A DNA stretch of 64,000 nucleotides from Thelephora terrestris (GCA_015956445.1 WIUZ02000009.1:1178001-1242000), one strand, 5' to 3'; positions 46,114-57,026 are shown, numbered from the stretch's first letter. Numbers and translations: made by a program. The notes: generated from the sequence alone by a model not told the origin.

Positions 46114-48286
46114 TTAATTGCGCCTCCTTCGTTTTGCTGGGGGGCCAATCTTTGTTACTGCAGGGAGTGTCATGGGTGTCGTGGGTGGAGAAGAGTCAGG
46201 GGAATTGGTAGCATCAGCAGAGAGGAAAGAAATGAGGTTGTTAACTACCCATGCAACATCTGAGATTGCGTCATCAACCTTTGAAGTCTCTGATGGATCT
46301 CGTGCATGGATCCACCATCCAAGACTCACAATGATGAGGAAAAGTCCATCCTTCCCTCCTTTATGGAGGGAACCCCAACCCCGCCCAGCTGCATCCTCCT
46401 GCACGAATGGCCAGCTTTGGGTGTCCCGCCACTTCGGCTGAATAGCCGACCACCACAGCACCCACATGTCCTCGAAGTCCTTGGCAGACAAGATCTCTGG
46501 TATGTTCATTGGGGAAGTGGGCGACCAGACTTGAACCACTGGGCAAGCTCATCTGGGCGTGGCGCAGTTGGTAACTTGCATGAGCCCTGCTACACTGTTA
46601 GCAGTAGCCGACATTCAATATGTCTATTTACTTACAGGTACGGAAGACGAAAGGCTTTCAAAAATGACATATTCCGCTAGAAGCTCCTCCCACTTAGGCC
46701 CTCCAGGAACACCAGTCAAGTAGTTCTCAGCTTTGTGAACATAGCCGTTGTGCTCGGGACCCAACTCCCATGACGGCTCGTGTGTGGGCGTCCAGGTCAA
46801 TTGAGCTCGCGAGGTGATCTTCTCAGACAACGCGTGACAAGAGGGAGAGGGAGGCAGTAAAACCTGGGTCGTCTCGGGGTCTGTCTGAGTTTGTGCGAGA
46901 CTGGTCACGGTCAGTTGCGTGGGAGCAGGAGTGATCACCAACACCTGCGTACGAATGGGGGTAACCGCTGGTGTGGTCGTGGGAATGGGGATAACTGCTG
47001 GGGTGGTCGTGGGAATGGGGGTTGTCGCTGGGGTGGTCATGGGAACAGGGGTAGTCGCCGGCGCCTGCATGGGAGAGGGTGTGGTTGGCGTGGGGGCCAG
47101 GACAATATTCGCTTGTGTCTGGACAGGAGGAGGTGCCAAAGTCTGGGTGAGGGAAGAGGGAGAGGTGAGAGATGGCCGTCCAACAGGTCGTTGCAAGCGG
47201 AGAAGTTCATCATGACCTAAACCGCGTGATCAGAAAACAGAACACGGATTCTTCGGAATGACTTACTATAAGTTGCGTTCAACCATTCCCAATACTTATT
47301 CTTCAATGTTTCCCACAGCGGACCCAGATACTGGGGAAACGTCTGGCCTGTCAGGAGAGTTTCTCCAGCGCCGACACTGCAAGCGATGGTGAGAAACGTC
47401 CGACATGAAAACCTGTCTAGACACGTACTGGAAGATTTGGATACCACCTGTGCCACTTGGGTTTGGTCCGCCAAACATGACAAACGGTTTGAAGTTCATG
47501 ACGTCTTTCATCTCGTCACAGATGCCCTCGAGTGTTGCTGGGAGAGCCGCGACCTGCCTGTGAGATTTAAGCATCTAATAACTCAACGAGGAAGGGACGG
47601 GACGGGACTCACTCGGTGACGTACTGCCTCTCTAGGTCGAGATCTGACTCGGAGTCGTTAACCCTCATCGCAACCCAGGGACGTTCATGAAGATCCTGAT
47701 CCTTTTGATACCGGTCGGAAATGTACTTCTCAATCTCAGCCACCTCCTCTTCTGACACAGAGCCAATAATCTCCTTGAGTACGGCTTGCTGGAATGTAAC
47801 GAGCAGCATTCCGGGATTGTGCGCTCCTGGGAAGAGGTGTTTGTACTTGTCACAGGTGAGTTTGTCGCCGGAAATGTAACGGCCATGTGCCGCCCGCAGC
47901 TCTGTGTAGAGTTCGGACCCCTCCGTATAATGCATACAGGAGTACGCTTGAGCACGCGTGAGCGGAGCAGGCCTTCGTGAAGACTTGATGGTGAGGATGG
48001 AGGAAACGACGGGTTTGGGTGGCGGTGGGTCGGCTCCTTTGCCATGGTTGTAGAACCACTGCTGGAGTCTCTGCAAATAAGTTAGTGGCTTGAGCGGGGA
48101 GCGCGAAGGGAGAACACTTACATCACGCAACTTCGGGCGGTCAGCTTCGGGGACAGTGAATTCACCCAGGAACTTGGCCACAAGACCCTGCAAAAAGTCA
48201 TCCCCCCTCTTCCTTCGCCTTCCGAGCCAGTTAGGTATTTGAGAAATCAGCCAGGCATGCTGCTCTGGGGTAGTCCAGGCCTTCAT
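46114..48286 (-). CDS. KDZ-borne accessory protein of unknown function
   Basis: Family not recognised by name; proteins like this occur beside CxC2/KDZ transposases in basidiomycetes, from memory. Start is ATG 48286 (MKAWTTPEQHAWLISQIPNWL). Exons are 48286-48122, 48070-47613, then blocks near 47555-47430, 47380-47270, 47220-46640 and about 46540-46114. The first four junctions keep frame; the last intron boundary is uncertain because the obvious acceptors do not match phase. Features: conserved Trp-rich motifs (W..L...PNWL, LRDRLQQWFYNHG, WETLKNKYWEWLNATYS), a Thr/Pro/Val repeat block made of TTPAVTPIPT-like units (46900-47090), then WWSAIQPKWRDTQSWPF and GLFLIIVSLGWWIHA, ending in the basic PPAKRRRRN, a likely nuclear signal. 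It may be a regulator or co-factor of transposition; that is inference. Confidence 0.7.
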
Positions 48287-48289
48287 GGG

Positions 48290-48643
48290 GGATGTGAGAC
48301 GTGTCGCACGAGAGATCAAGAGACGGGCGACGTGTGACGCGAGAGAACGAGAGACGTGGAGGGAAAGAGATGAGATGTAGAAGGTGAGAGACAAGATGTA
48401 GAGGGAGAGAGATGAGACGTAGAGGGAGAGAGACGAAGTGTGCAGCACGAGAGATGAGATCTTGAGAGACGAGGACGAGCGACAAGAAGCGCGCACAGCA
48501 CGAGAGACAGAGACACAGAGCACAAGGGATGGGATGGAGGCAGCCACCATATGCACAAATAAACACAATCAATGATTGACACGTTGATGGACTGGGCAAA
48601 ATGAGTCCGAGGCACACGGTATCCCTCTTCGCTTCTCGTCGCT
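48290..48643. repeat. purine-rich repetitive divergent promoter
   Basis: Between the two divergent KDZ genes. 48330-48500 is a degenerate tandem repeat of about 20-bp units such as gagagagatgagacgtagag. An open frame runs through it on the minus strand, but it gives only a repeated Ser/Leu pattern, so I read it as untranslated. Confidence 0.6.
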
Positions 48644-49801
48644 ATGTCCCGAAGGCGGGGTGATGAGCTGGCAGCCGTGCAGCGAGATTTCAATCTCTCC
48701 GAAAGTAAGTCTCTCTCGTTTGCTCAATTGTCCTGCCCATTCTCACCTAAATCAGTTGCAGACTCCCTGTGCGAGATTGCTACCCAGCTTGAAGAACGAG
48801 AGTCAGCCGAGGACGTTGCAAACCGTCTCAACGTCCTCGTTGAGCGCTACCCAAGCAGTGATACATCGTAAGTTTCTCTCGTTCGCTCCACAATTATGTG
48901 TTCTCACCGGTGCGATTCTGGATCCAACTCAAGATTTTACCTTGAGGATTGCCCAACCACTCCAAGAACACCCCGGGATGGCAACCGTTACCCCTATCGT
49001 CATGGACCCTCAGAGACTCAACCCCAGCACCACCACTATGGACACTCGGAGATTCAGCCCCAGCACCACCATCACGGACGCTCGGAGCCTCAACGTCAAC
49101 CCCAGTACTATCGTCCTAGTCGCTCGGAGACTCAACCTCGGTACCATCGTTCTAACTACGCCGACCACCAGCGCCAATCGGCTCAGCTCCATTCGGCAGT
49201 TCCTGTTCCCTCTGATGTCCATCTAGGCATCGGACTCGAGTTCAGCCATACCCCCAATCGCCCTGAGCCCCGCTTGAGCCATTCCGTGCATTATGAGTGT
49301 AACGCCCCATCAGATTACCCACTCTCTCCCTCACCTTCCCCTCGAATTCCTCAGCGCTGGCAGATATTACGATCTGCATCCGATCACCAAGAACCAGGGA
49401 TCAACGCCACCGGCCCTGGCCACCGGTTGCCATCAGAATGTGCCCCTTCCCCCCAAAGGCGTGTCGCTGATAACGGGGACATCTACGACTTGGATGTGTC
49501 CTTGGTTAAATGTGAAATCCCGAACCACGTGCCAACAATTCATTGTTCCCCTCTCGGTGATGGGGGGTCCCAAGGCCGATGGTACTACGTCTCCCGTGGA
49601 AGGAAAGTCGGTATATTTAATGAATGGTACGTATGTTTATTGAGTTGATACTCAATTTGACAAATCTCTCTTAGGGGAGAAGTCCAAGCGTCAGTCAACG
49701 GTGTAAGTGGTGGGCACCAACAACGCGCCAAGAGTGAAGCCCTCGCCTACACCAAATTCAAGTCAGCGCTCTTGCGAGGGGAAGTAATAATAAGAAATTA
49801 G
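48644..49801 (+). CDS. KDZ-borne protein with RNase H1 N-terminal (Cauli_VI-type) domain
   Basis: Four exons (48644-48704, 48756-48867, 48934-49626, 49675-49801), all junctions in phase, give 330 residues from MSRRRGDELAAVQRD. The C-terminal 60 residues match the RNase H1 N-terminal fold, which binds RNA/DNA hybrid and double-stranded RNA and also occurs in caulimovirus viroplasmin. Visible pattern: RWYYVSRGRKVGIFNEW, then GEVQASVNGVSGG, then AKSEALAYTKFKSALL. No RNase H catalytic domain follows. The N-terminal 55 residues form a short helical segment (VADSLCEIATQLEERESAED). Residues about 65-120 are a His/Gln/Tyr-rich repeat (SETQPQHHHYGHSEIQPQHH). It lies between the other two element genes, sharing a divergent promoter with the accessory gene. 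Probably binds hybrid or dsRNA of the element; the role is inferred. Confidence 0.82.
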
Positions 49802-50742
49802 ACGATGTAGTCATTCTGCCTTGCTTACCAAATTTTCTTGTGTTGTTCCGTGTTCGTTGACTCTGTGCTTTTGCCCAAATATATCCCATGTTGCTCTCGT
49901 TATCGACTTGGTTTGCGTTCGTGTGAGGTGATTGCAGCTCCTGCTCTTGCGCCCAGTGCACAAACAGTCTGAGTACACCGGGTTACAGAAATTTCCCCCC
50001 AAGGCGTGCATCCGTAATCGCGATATTGCGGCCGTTTTGCTTAAACGCTATTGGGCAATACATCTTGACCACTATCCGTAAGCTATTAAATATTTATATT
50101 ATGACACTCTGAGGGAGACGGAGAGAGCCCAGGTGCTCTAGTCTATTGCCAGAGCCTGGAGCCCATCGGTTGATTGGTGTTCAAGTCGATCGCATGAATA
50201 GTGGAACAGGCCAGGTAAGCTGCGCCAACCAACTAGTGGTGTTTGCGCACTGCACCTCAACCACAGATGATTTTGGCCCAGTTTTTTGGATAGTTAAATA
50301 ATACATACCTGCATTCATGTCCTGATAAAAATATATATTGTTCGTTCAACACGGCGCCGAGTTTCCATCGTTTTTGTTTTTGATCACGATCATTGATTTC
50401 TGCTAAGTCCAACTTTGAAATTTTTTTGAAGTGAGTGTCCACCAAAAATGTGAATTAGTGGACACCGATAGTCACGCCTCTCACTCAAAATATTTCTGCA
50501 TCGGCCTTGCACGTTAATTGTGCACTCAAAACCCCATCTATTCAATCTAGGTGTAAATATTTAATATATATAGTCCTCGGCTCAACGGCCGTGTTTGAAG
50601 CGATAACACCGGTCTTCGCCAATTGTCTATACCACAGTTTCATATTTCTGTGATCTAACTTCGAGCAAAAATATCTGTATACAGACCTTGTATCAGCATC
50701 GCCTAGGTCAGAGTACTTGGTGCACGAGGACAGGCTGCATCC
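49802..50742. other. spacer inside the KDZ element
   Basis: About 940 bases between the RNase H1-N gene and the transposase. A/T-rich, with only short ORFs. It must hold the 3' end of one gene and the promoter of the next; no clear box is seen. Confidence 0.4.
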
Positions 50743-53700
50743 ATGTGCACACAAAGATCGGTTAAAATGGCACAGACTGAAATCGATCACCACTTGCTCC
50801 TCGCCATCATGCCGAAATCACAACGTCGCTCAGCAAAACGAAAGAGGCACCAGCCTGAAGAAAAACCTTCCTCCGCATCCCTAGAAGTCATTGCCGTCGC
50901 CCGGGAAGGTAGCCGTGTACGCCAGAATCGTGTCATTGAGGGGACAAGCTTTGACCCTCGCGCTTCAATCTTCTCCCCCGCCGACCACGACGCGTTCTCC
51001 ATTCTCGAATCGCAATCAGACCCCTTCCAGCTCCCCGAAGGCTTAAGTGCATCTCAGAAACCGCTCAAGGATTCAGGCCCGGATAACCCAAGTCGCTCTG
51101 TATCGGTCAGTCTCTTCCGCAGTTGCCACGTCATCACGTGCTGACCAGAACTTCAGTCAAAGATCCAAGAATGGATCCCACACCGGGTGGAATTCCTTCA
51201 TGAACTCCTTCGCCTAGAAGCTCCCCTCCAACGCTCCCCTCGTTCAGGAGCTCCTTCTCAACAGTCCCCTCCTCATGAGCAAACCTGTGTCGAATGTACA
51301 ACAAACGCAAACCACCGCTGTCTCAGTTGTTTCTCAGGGAAAGTCATGTGCAAGGGTTGCCTGGCTTCATGCCATGCGAACGTGCCACTCCACAAGATTC
51401 AGGTTTGTCGTCCAACATTCATCACAAGTTATCTGAAGCTGACACGGTCTAGTCATGGAATGGAAAGTTTTTCGACGATACTACGCTCACCGCTGCTGGC
51501 CTTATTGTCCACCTTGGGCATCACGCTGGTGACACGTGTCCTACCACCTCCCCTCGCCGCGACCTCATGGTCTTCGACTTATCCGGCGTTCATCGTCTGG
51601 TCGTTCGTTACTGCCGCTGCGCAGATGCCCCTCCCAAGTGCATTCAACTCCTCCGTGCACGCTGGTTTCCAGCAACGATTGATCGACCAGCAACGGTGTT
51701 CGCCTTTGACATCCTTGACTTCTTCTGCAAGCTTCAAAATCAGAACAAGTGCAACCCGTATGACTTCTATCATGCCATCATCCAGCGTTCGGATGCTGCT
51801 GGGTTGAATCCTGAAATTGTAAGCTCTCTACACACTCGCTCCCACACATGGTCTCATCACTCGTTATCGACAGCATTGCTACAATGAGATAACGCTCGTG
51901 TTCCGCCTTTGGAGCCACCTCCAGCTCCTCAAGCGGAGTGGTGCTGTGCATCACTCTCCTGCTGTCGAGTCGCTGCCCGCTGGAAGTGCGGCAATTTCCT
52001 GCCCTGCATGTCCCCAACCAGGAAAGAACATGATCAATCTGCCTGATTCTGAGTTGTACGAATGATCCTGTGCATTGCATCGCTGTTGTACTCACCAATC
52101 TCTGTTGTTGTAAGATGGAAAAATACTTTGTTTTTGGGCATCGACGCTTGCTTTAAATTGAAACTTAAAGATCGTGGGTTCAATGACCCAGACCTTTCCA
52201 CCGGATTGGCTTATATGGTAAATGAAGAGTTATACCAAGCGCATCTGGGCGCGAACACGGATGTTACCGAACCAGTGAGTTTCACCTATCGTTCATCCTA
52301 TCAATTGGTCGTTGATGAAAGTGATAAGATCAGCACTTGTGGCCCGGATCTCCACGCCGTCAACCAGGCGTATACAAAGCTCTCTCAGGGGTATGCCGTT
52401 ACGGGCGTTGCTGCCGTTTCGTGCCGTCATGCATTTGTCCGCCCGAAAGGAGTCGTTGATCTTCAGAAGGGCGAAAAGTAGGGCGTTACTATTCCTTTCT
52501 TGTTCATCAACTAACTATCGCTTTCAGGTACATCAATATTGATTACGCCGTTGCATCTACTCTTACAGACGACATCAATGCTGGGATCACGGACGTTGTC
52601 GTCACCTACGACATTGGTTGTCAGTGGTCGAAAAACCTTGTTCATCGTCTCTCGAACTGTCCCTCCATGCCCCCCCTTAACATCCAGTCTCTCCACTCAT
52701 TCCGCGTCGCTGTTCCCAAGTTCCACATCATTGGCCACGGTGCATCGTGTCAAGCAAAATTCAATCTCGCTTACATGGATGGTGTTGGGATGACTCACGG
52801 TGAGACTGTTGAGACGATCTGGTCTCATTCCACATCTCTCGCAACTTGGTCTCGAGAGAACGGACCCGCCGCCCGCCATCTGATCCTGGATGATCATTGG
52901 GCTGGGTGGAATTGGCGAAAGGTTGTTGGTCTTCGTAAGTCTCTTGCCCATATACCGCATGCAAATCAACTGACACTTGGCACCTGTCCAGGCACCCAGT
53001 TGAAGGACGCACTTGAAAGAGCTTCCAATTGGGCTCAAGTCCAGCGCAAGGCTGCCGACTCGATGACCGTTGCTTGGCCTGAGTTTGTTCCCGATTGGAG
53101 GAAGATGCTGCTTGCTTACAAGCAGGACCGCTCCAAGCCAAACCCGTTCGCTGAACCTGATCCCAGTATGTTTGCACGCACACATATGTAGGGGGTTTCG
53201 CAGCTGATTGATATTAATAGGTGACGCATTGGATAGGTTGAAGGACCAGCTCTCAAGGGAAGATTTAGAAACACAGAGGCTGGGTATGGACTTCCCTCAT
53301 GAGATGTCACCCGCGGTATTCCTTGAACACGCTTTGAATATTGAGGCAGCTCAGTAAGTCCCCCATATCATGGTTGTGATGCCTACCGACCTTTGGTCCT
53401 TAGACGCAGGTTCAAGGCGAAAGACCACGGTGGTATTCGAGGTTCCACCACTCCTCTCCTGGAACACCGCCGCTCTCTCTCTAAGGATATTGCCAACCTT
53501 CGCATCCCTCAACGTCTCTACATGCCGGATTCTATGTCCCTCGTTGACGCGGACCCCATCCTCCTTGCAGACCACCCTGAAAACATCGAACTGTGGCTCC
53601 CTTCTGCTCTTCCTACTGCCTCACATAACACTCAGCATGTTAACTCCCTTCTTCAACTCGAATACCGACTACGCTACGCCCAGGCCGCAGATGCGCTGCA

Positions 53701-54511
53701 TGGCATCCGACATTCTCGCCGACTTATCCGGACCGTCCTGACAAAGATGCAATCACACATCACGAACACCCAACGGACCACCACTAGGTCTGATAGCCTG
53801 TTCAACAAGGCCAAGACTAAGCAGGCTCGAGCAGTCGCGACATACCGGGCCGCACGCAAAGTGATTGCCAACTTGGCCCCAAACGAGGAGTTTGGCCCCT
53901 GGAAGAAGACATTGTTGGAGCTCACCGACGCCGATATCCGTGGACCTGGACGTGAGGAGTCTGAGCCGTCTGAATCTCGTTTCGTCCAATCCTGGATCTG
54001 GGTGACGGGATCCAAAGTTTCAACTTCCTTTGAGGATCCTGATCTCCACGCTACTCTTCGGGTTGAGTGGTGCAAGGCGCAGGAAAGGGCAAAGCGATAC
54101 GAGGAGGAGGTGGAACTTGTGGTTGAGGAGATGCGGCGGACATTGGCAACCTTTGAATGGAACGCGGGAGAGTGGGAGACGCGTGCTATTTCCCCCCCAT
54201 CCATCACTGATCCTCCACTTGATGCTACCACAGCCTTGGGCATTGCTGCCTATGCATACGAGCAGGCTAACATCCAGCGGAGAATGATCAACACCTTTGT
54301 CCGCACCTGGTATCCAACTCTCGAAGAACTTTCCCTCGGTTTCTCATGGCTTAGTGCATATCCTCGCCCGTCTTCGCCCCGAACCAAACGCTGTCGCCTT
54401 CCTTCGAATGTCCAACTCTACTACCCCACGCTGCAAGTTGATGCCTTGGATGATGACGCTGATGTTGATGATGACATGTCTTTTTGTGTGGGTCCATCCA
54501 ATGATCATTAA
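50743..54511 (+). CDS. KDZ transposase with CxC2-type cysteine cluster
   Basis: Transposase of the element. Nine exons (50743-51105, 51157-51402, 51453-51818, 51875-52056, 52115-52477, 52528-52934, 52992-53165, 53221-53353, 53404-54511) sum to 3,342 nt, or 1,113 residues, all in phase. Other possible starts are ATG 50767 and 50809 (MPKSQRRSAKRKRH, basic). A cysteine cluster of the CxC2 type follows (CVECTTNANHRCLSC, KVMCKGCLASCH). A second Cys pair lies in ISCPACPQPGKNM. The RNase H-like core shows three acidic candidates: LFLGIDACFKL, VVTYDIGCQWSKN, and GETVETIWSHS. Between the first two, HAVNQAYTKLSQGYAVTGV is typical of the family. The C-terminus is helical and ends in an acidic DALDDDADVDDDMS. 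No disabling change seen. The length and intact frame suggest it could still be active. Confidence 0.9.
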
Positions 54512-54546
54512 CATCCGACATTATCATTACCACTAGTCTTCTATGA

Positions 54547-55309
54547 TTTTTTACCTGTCCCACCCGAATAGACTGATGTTTTTGTGATGTTTTTTGAACA
54601 TGAGTGAGTGTGGTTATGTGAGCTTGGGCAGATCTTGAAGTGTGTGTGATATGAAGGTAGGTGCGTGCCGACTGTGTTTTTACCCCTTTTACCTACATTA
54701 TATACAAAAAAAACATATCTTGAGAGAAAAACATATCTGAGAAAAGAAACATTCGAAAAAAACATATTCCGAAAAAAACATATCTTGAGGAAAAAAACAT
54801 ATCCAAGAAACATTCAAAGAACATGTTTCGAAAAAAAAACATATTTCGAAAAAAAAAAAAACATATCTGAAGAAAGAAACATTCGAAAAACACCATGTTT
54901 CGAAAAAAAAAAAACATATCTAGAAAAAGAAACATATAGGGAAAAAAAAGATATTAAAAAAAAAACATATCTGGGGAAAAAAAACATATTTCGAAAAAAA
55001 ACATATCTGGGGAAAAAAACATATCTGGGGAAAAAAACATGTCTGGGAAAAAAAACATATCTGAGGAAAAAACATATCTGGCAACATTACCTTTTTTGGA
55101 AATTACCATATTTGGCAATTACCATATTTGGAAGGATTACCATATTTGGAAATTACCAGATTTGGGGCTAACCCGGTCCCCTGGGGTTGATTATAATTTC
55201 CAGGGCGAACACTTTATGCCCAAACGGGCATTATAATCCCTATGGGTTATTTTATCAAGACTTATAAGATCATCTCATAAGATCTTTATAATTTTCATAA
55301 GGACTACTG
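54547..55309 (-). repeat. KDZ right terminal inverted repeat
   Basis: About 763 bp, inverted copy of 45304-46048. The extra length is mostly in homopolymer A runs of the tandem array. A few substitutions distinguish the two, for example in the stretch near 54650-54660. Confidence 0.9.
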
Positions 55310-55316
55310 GGTATTG
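55310..55316. repeat. 7-bp target-site duplication, right (ggtattg)
   Basis: Matches 45297-45303. Directly followed by gccccgagatc, where the Tnp2 reading frame resumes. Confidence 0.9.
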
Positions 55317-55518
55317 GCCCCGAGATCTATGACGACATCTTATCCGGGCAAGCCTATCTTGACGCCGCTTCAGACGCTTCTGGGGGCATCAAAAAACATG
55401 ACACTGTGCTCATGATGTCAATTGATGGCGCGCAACTTCATCGGAACAAACAATCAAATTGCTGGATGTATATTTGGATTATTCTAGATCTGGGCCCGGA
55501 CGAACGATACAAGATACG

Positions 55519-55536
55519 TGTCACGAACGCGTGACA
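55519..55536. repeat. inverted repeat at the break in the Tnp2 gene
   Basis: TGTCACG-aacg-CGTGACA, perfect 7-base arms. Tnp2 similarity ends just before it (after ERYKIR), so it may mark the edge of another inserted element. The TG start is compatible with an LTR end, but no partner was found. Confidence 0.4.
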
Positions 55537-55789
55537 TAGTAGCCAAAATCTTACAAGTGATTCAAGACATTGGTCTCATTCGCAGTGGTAATAATACAAG
55601 AGTGGTAAAAGAGAACTACAAAGTCAGACAAGAACAAGCGGATCGATGTCACATAAGCAGTTCTGAGGAAGAGGACAACGATGAGCAAAGTGGTGAGGAT
55701 TATACACACTCTCCGGACAGTAGGACCACTCCCGCGTCGCCGGATCCTGCCAACACTCCCTACACCCCAACACATCATGAGATAAACTC

Positions 55790-56527
55790 TCATACATCTC
55801 CCGCTTCACGTCCGACAAGGCTGCGCTCACTAAGGAGAACCCATAGCGGTCTTGGAGACCCGCCACTTCCACCTTCAACTTCATCCTCACCTGACGTGAC
55901 TTGTCGGAGGGACGACAACGTTGACCAGAACGAGTCATCGGACTCTTGCGGGTCTTCTTCTTCTGGGACCTCTCCACCATCTGGCGAACTGGGGCAGGAC
56001 TCCAGGGAGGGGATGGAGGGAGAGGAATGCCCTGATCCTGGCGGTGGCGAAGGGACGACTGGGGACTTGCAAGGGGGGTCGGTGCAATAAGCCCCGTGAC
56101 ATTGGTGTCCGAAATATCGGAAGAGAGATGCCTGGAAAGGTCCCCAATGTTCCAAAGCGAAGTGAGAGAAGTCATCATTCAAGCTGTTCATGATGACGTA
56201 CATGAGGTCCACCCGCTTCTCCAATTTCGCGATCCTATCCTCCCTCTCCCTCTCCATGACGTCCAATAATTGAACGGCTCCAGGGTGAAGAGCCCGAACC
56301 ACAGGCCCAGAAAGCCTGGGATCTTCGAAACCGGCCTGTTCCCAGAACTCGGCAGGAGCGTTATGGGCGGTAAGGAAGTCGACGGCGACCTGATTGTCGT
56401 GGGCGATGTTGGCGGGAGTATCGTACAAGTGTTGCTCCATGTTGTAGGGAGCATCCGTCTCAAAGGACGGAGTGAAGGGGGTGGCGGCAGCGTTGAGGAC
56501 GACATTGGCGGCAGCAAAAGTAGACAT
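55790..56527 (-). CDS. orphan protein with coiled-coil and acidic tail
   Basis: Open frame of 245 codons from ATG 56527 (MSTFAAANVVLNAAATP). Family not recognised. Residues 45-80 look folded (VAVDFLTAHNAPAEFWEQAG), followed by a helical, likely coiled-coil segment MEREREDRIAKLEKRVDLM and SLNDDFSHFALEHWGPF. The last 100 residues are Pro/Ser then acidic (EVPEEEDPQESDD). A TATTTAAG box lies about 90 bases upstream (56615-56622 on the complement). It shares a 650-bp divergent promoter with the next gene. The opposite-strand frame at 55518-56090 is a shadow. No intron is needed. Could be an element-borne or lineage-specific gene. Confidence 0.5.
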   Translation of the reverse strand: MSTFAAANVVLNAAATPFTPSFETDAPYNMEQHLYDTPANIAHDNQVAVDFLTAHNAPAEFWEQAGFEDPRLSGPVVRALHPGAVQLLDVMEREREDRIAKLEKRVDLMYVIMNSLNDDFSHFALEHWGPFQASLFRYFGHQCHGAYCTDPPCKSPVVPSPPPGSGHSSPSIPSLESCPSSPDGGEVPEEEDPQESDDSFWSTLSSLRQVTSGEDEVEGGSGGSPRPLWVLLSERSLVGREAGDV

Positions 56528-56587
56528 AGTAGCAGAGGATGAGAGGAGGTAGTACTGGTGTTTGGTGGGAGTGGAAAAGAGACGATG

Positions 56588-56965
56588 AGGGAAACGATCA
56601 TTAATCCCCCTGACTTAAATACATCCTGACTCAAGGAAAGCCAGAAAGGGAAAACAAAAACCCATTATCCATTAACGTCCTCATTAGGGTAAACGAACCC
56701 TCAACCCCAATCGAGATCCCATCAATTCAGAGAAATCCCCACCGATCATGGGAAATCCCCACCACGCTTCTATTGCTGCCATGGGTCCAGAGAAATCCCC
56801 ATCGATCACGAGAAATCCCCATCACGCTTCTATTGCTACCACGAAACACGAGAAATCCCTGAATGCTTCCATTGACCCGCACCCCTATTGTTCCCGTATG
56901 AGTAATTACTATCGGTCGTCCTAAGTCCCCTCATTCTGACTCATCTACCCTACCCTAAACTACGC
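56588..56965 (+). repeat. direct repeat A in divergent promoter
   Basis: About 380 bp matching 57829-58224. Both start ggaa(a)cgatcattaatcc and end ccctaaa.tacgc. The repeat contains a 57-60-bp minisatellite at 56728-56878, units beginning agagaaatcccc and containing gagaaatcccc a second time. Confidence 0.75.
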
Positions 56966-57026
56966 ACAGACCATGTTGACTCTTGTTTGACTCGTTGTAG
57001 AATAATGACTCCTGTAGAGGATTGGG

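Larger units (their letters stand above)
45304..55309. mobile_element. KDZ (Kyakuja-Dileera-Zisupton) DNA transposon, apparently complete
   Basis: 10,006-bp cut-and-paste-type DNA transposon. Ends are CAGTAGTCCTTATG..CATAAGGACTACTG. Long terminal inverted repeats (45304-46048 and 54547-55309) are nearly identical with a few scattered differences. A perfect 7-bp duplication ggtattg flanks it, and it sits in the Tnp2 gene. It carries three genes: an accessory gene on the minus strand (46114-48286), an RNase H1 N-terminal-domain gene (48644-49801) and the transposase (50743-54511) on the plus strand. All three have good splice signals and open frames, apart from one unclear intron in the first. 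The exact TSD and similar TIRs imply a recent insertion. Fungal KDZ elements are known to carry extra genes, including TET/JBP enzymes, but none of that type is present here. Confidence 0.9.
39411..55518 (+). pseudogene. Tnp2-type (CACTA/EnSpm) transposase gene, split by two insertions
   Basis: DNA-transposon transposase of the Tnp2 family. Coding parts lie at 39411 to about 39680 and about 39752-40322, 45073-45303, and 55310-55518. The N-terminus has the family's CxxC zinc-binding start (CCCNMCVRRFG). The second exon carries a Pro run (residues about 115-125) and the segment RARQLSGIVTWEHEMCVKSC. After the LTR element the frame resumes with FTGPFEQLRYCPECGTA, then FTTFPVGPQLQARW and MFYRWEKTQDIREECEASG. 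After the KDZ element it resumes with YDDILSGQAYLDAASD and VLMMSIDGAQLHRNKQS. One in-frame TGA lies near 45118, and similarity stops at about 55518, where other DNA begins. The catalytic core and the element's 3' end are missing, so it is dead. CACTA termini were not found. Confidence 0.85.

Noticed and set aside
46923-47090. CRISPR-like regular repeats
   Set aside because: The repeats are in-frame Thr/Pro codons of the accessory gene without unique spacers, and this is a eukaryote.
54541-55171. ORFs of repeated Lys/Tyr or Phe/Cys residues in the KDZ ends
   Set aside because: They are translations of the A- or T-rich tandem array in the TIRs, not proteins.
45304-55309. A captured TET/JBP dioxygenase, known from some fungal KDZ elements
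   Set aside because: None of the three gene products shows an HxD..H iron-binding pattern or a similar fold.
55518-56090. Plus-strand 190-codon ORF
   Set aside because: Low-complexity shadow of the minus-strand orphan gene, which has a better start, promoter box and folded segments.
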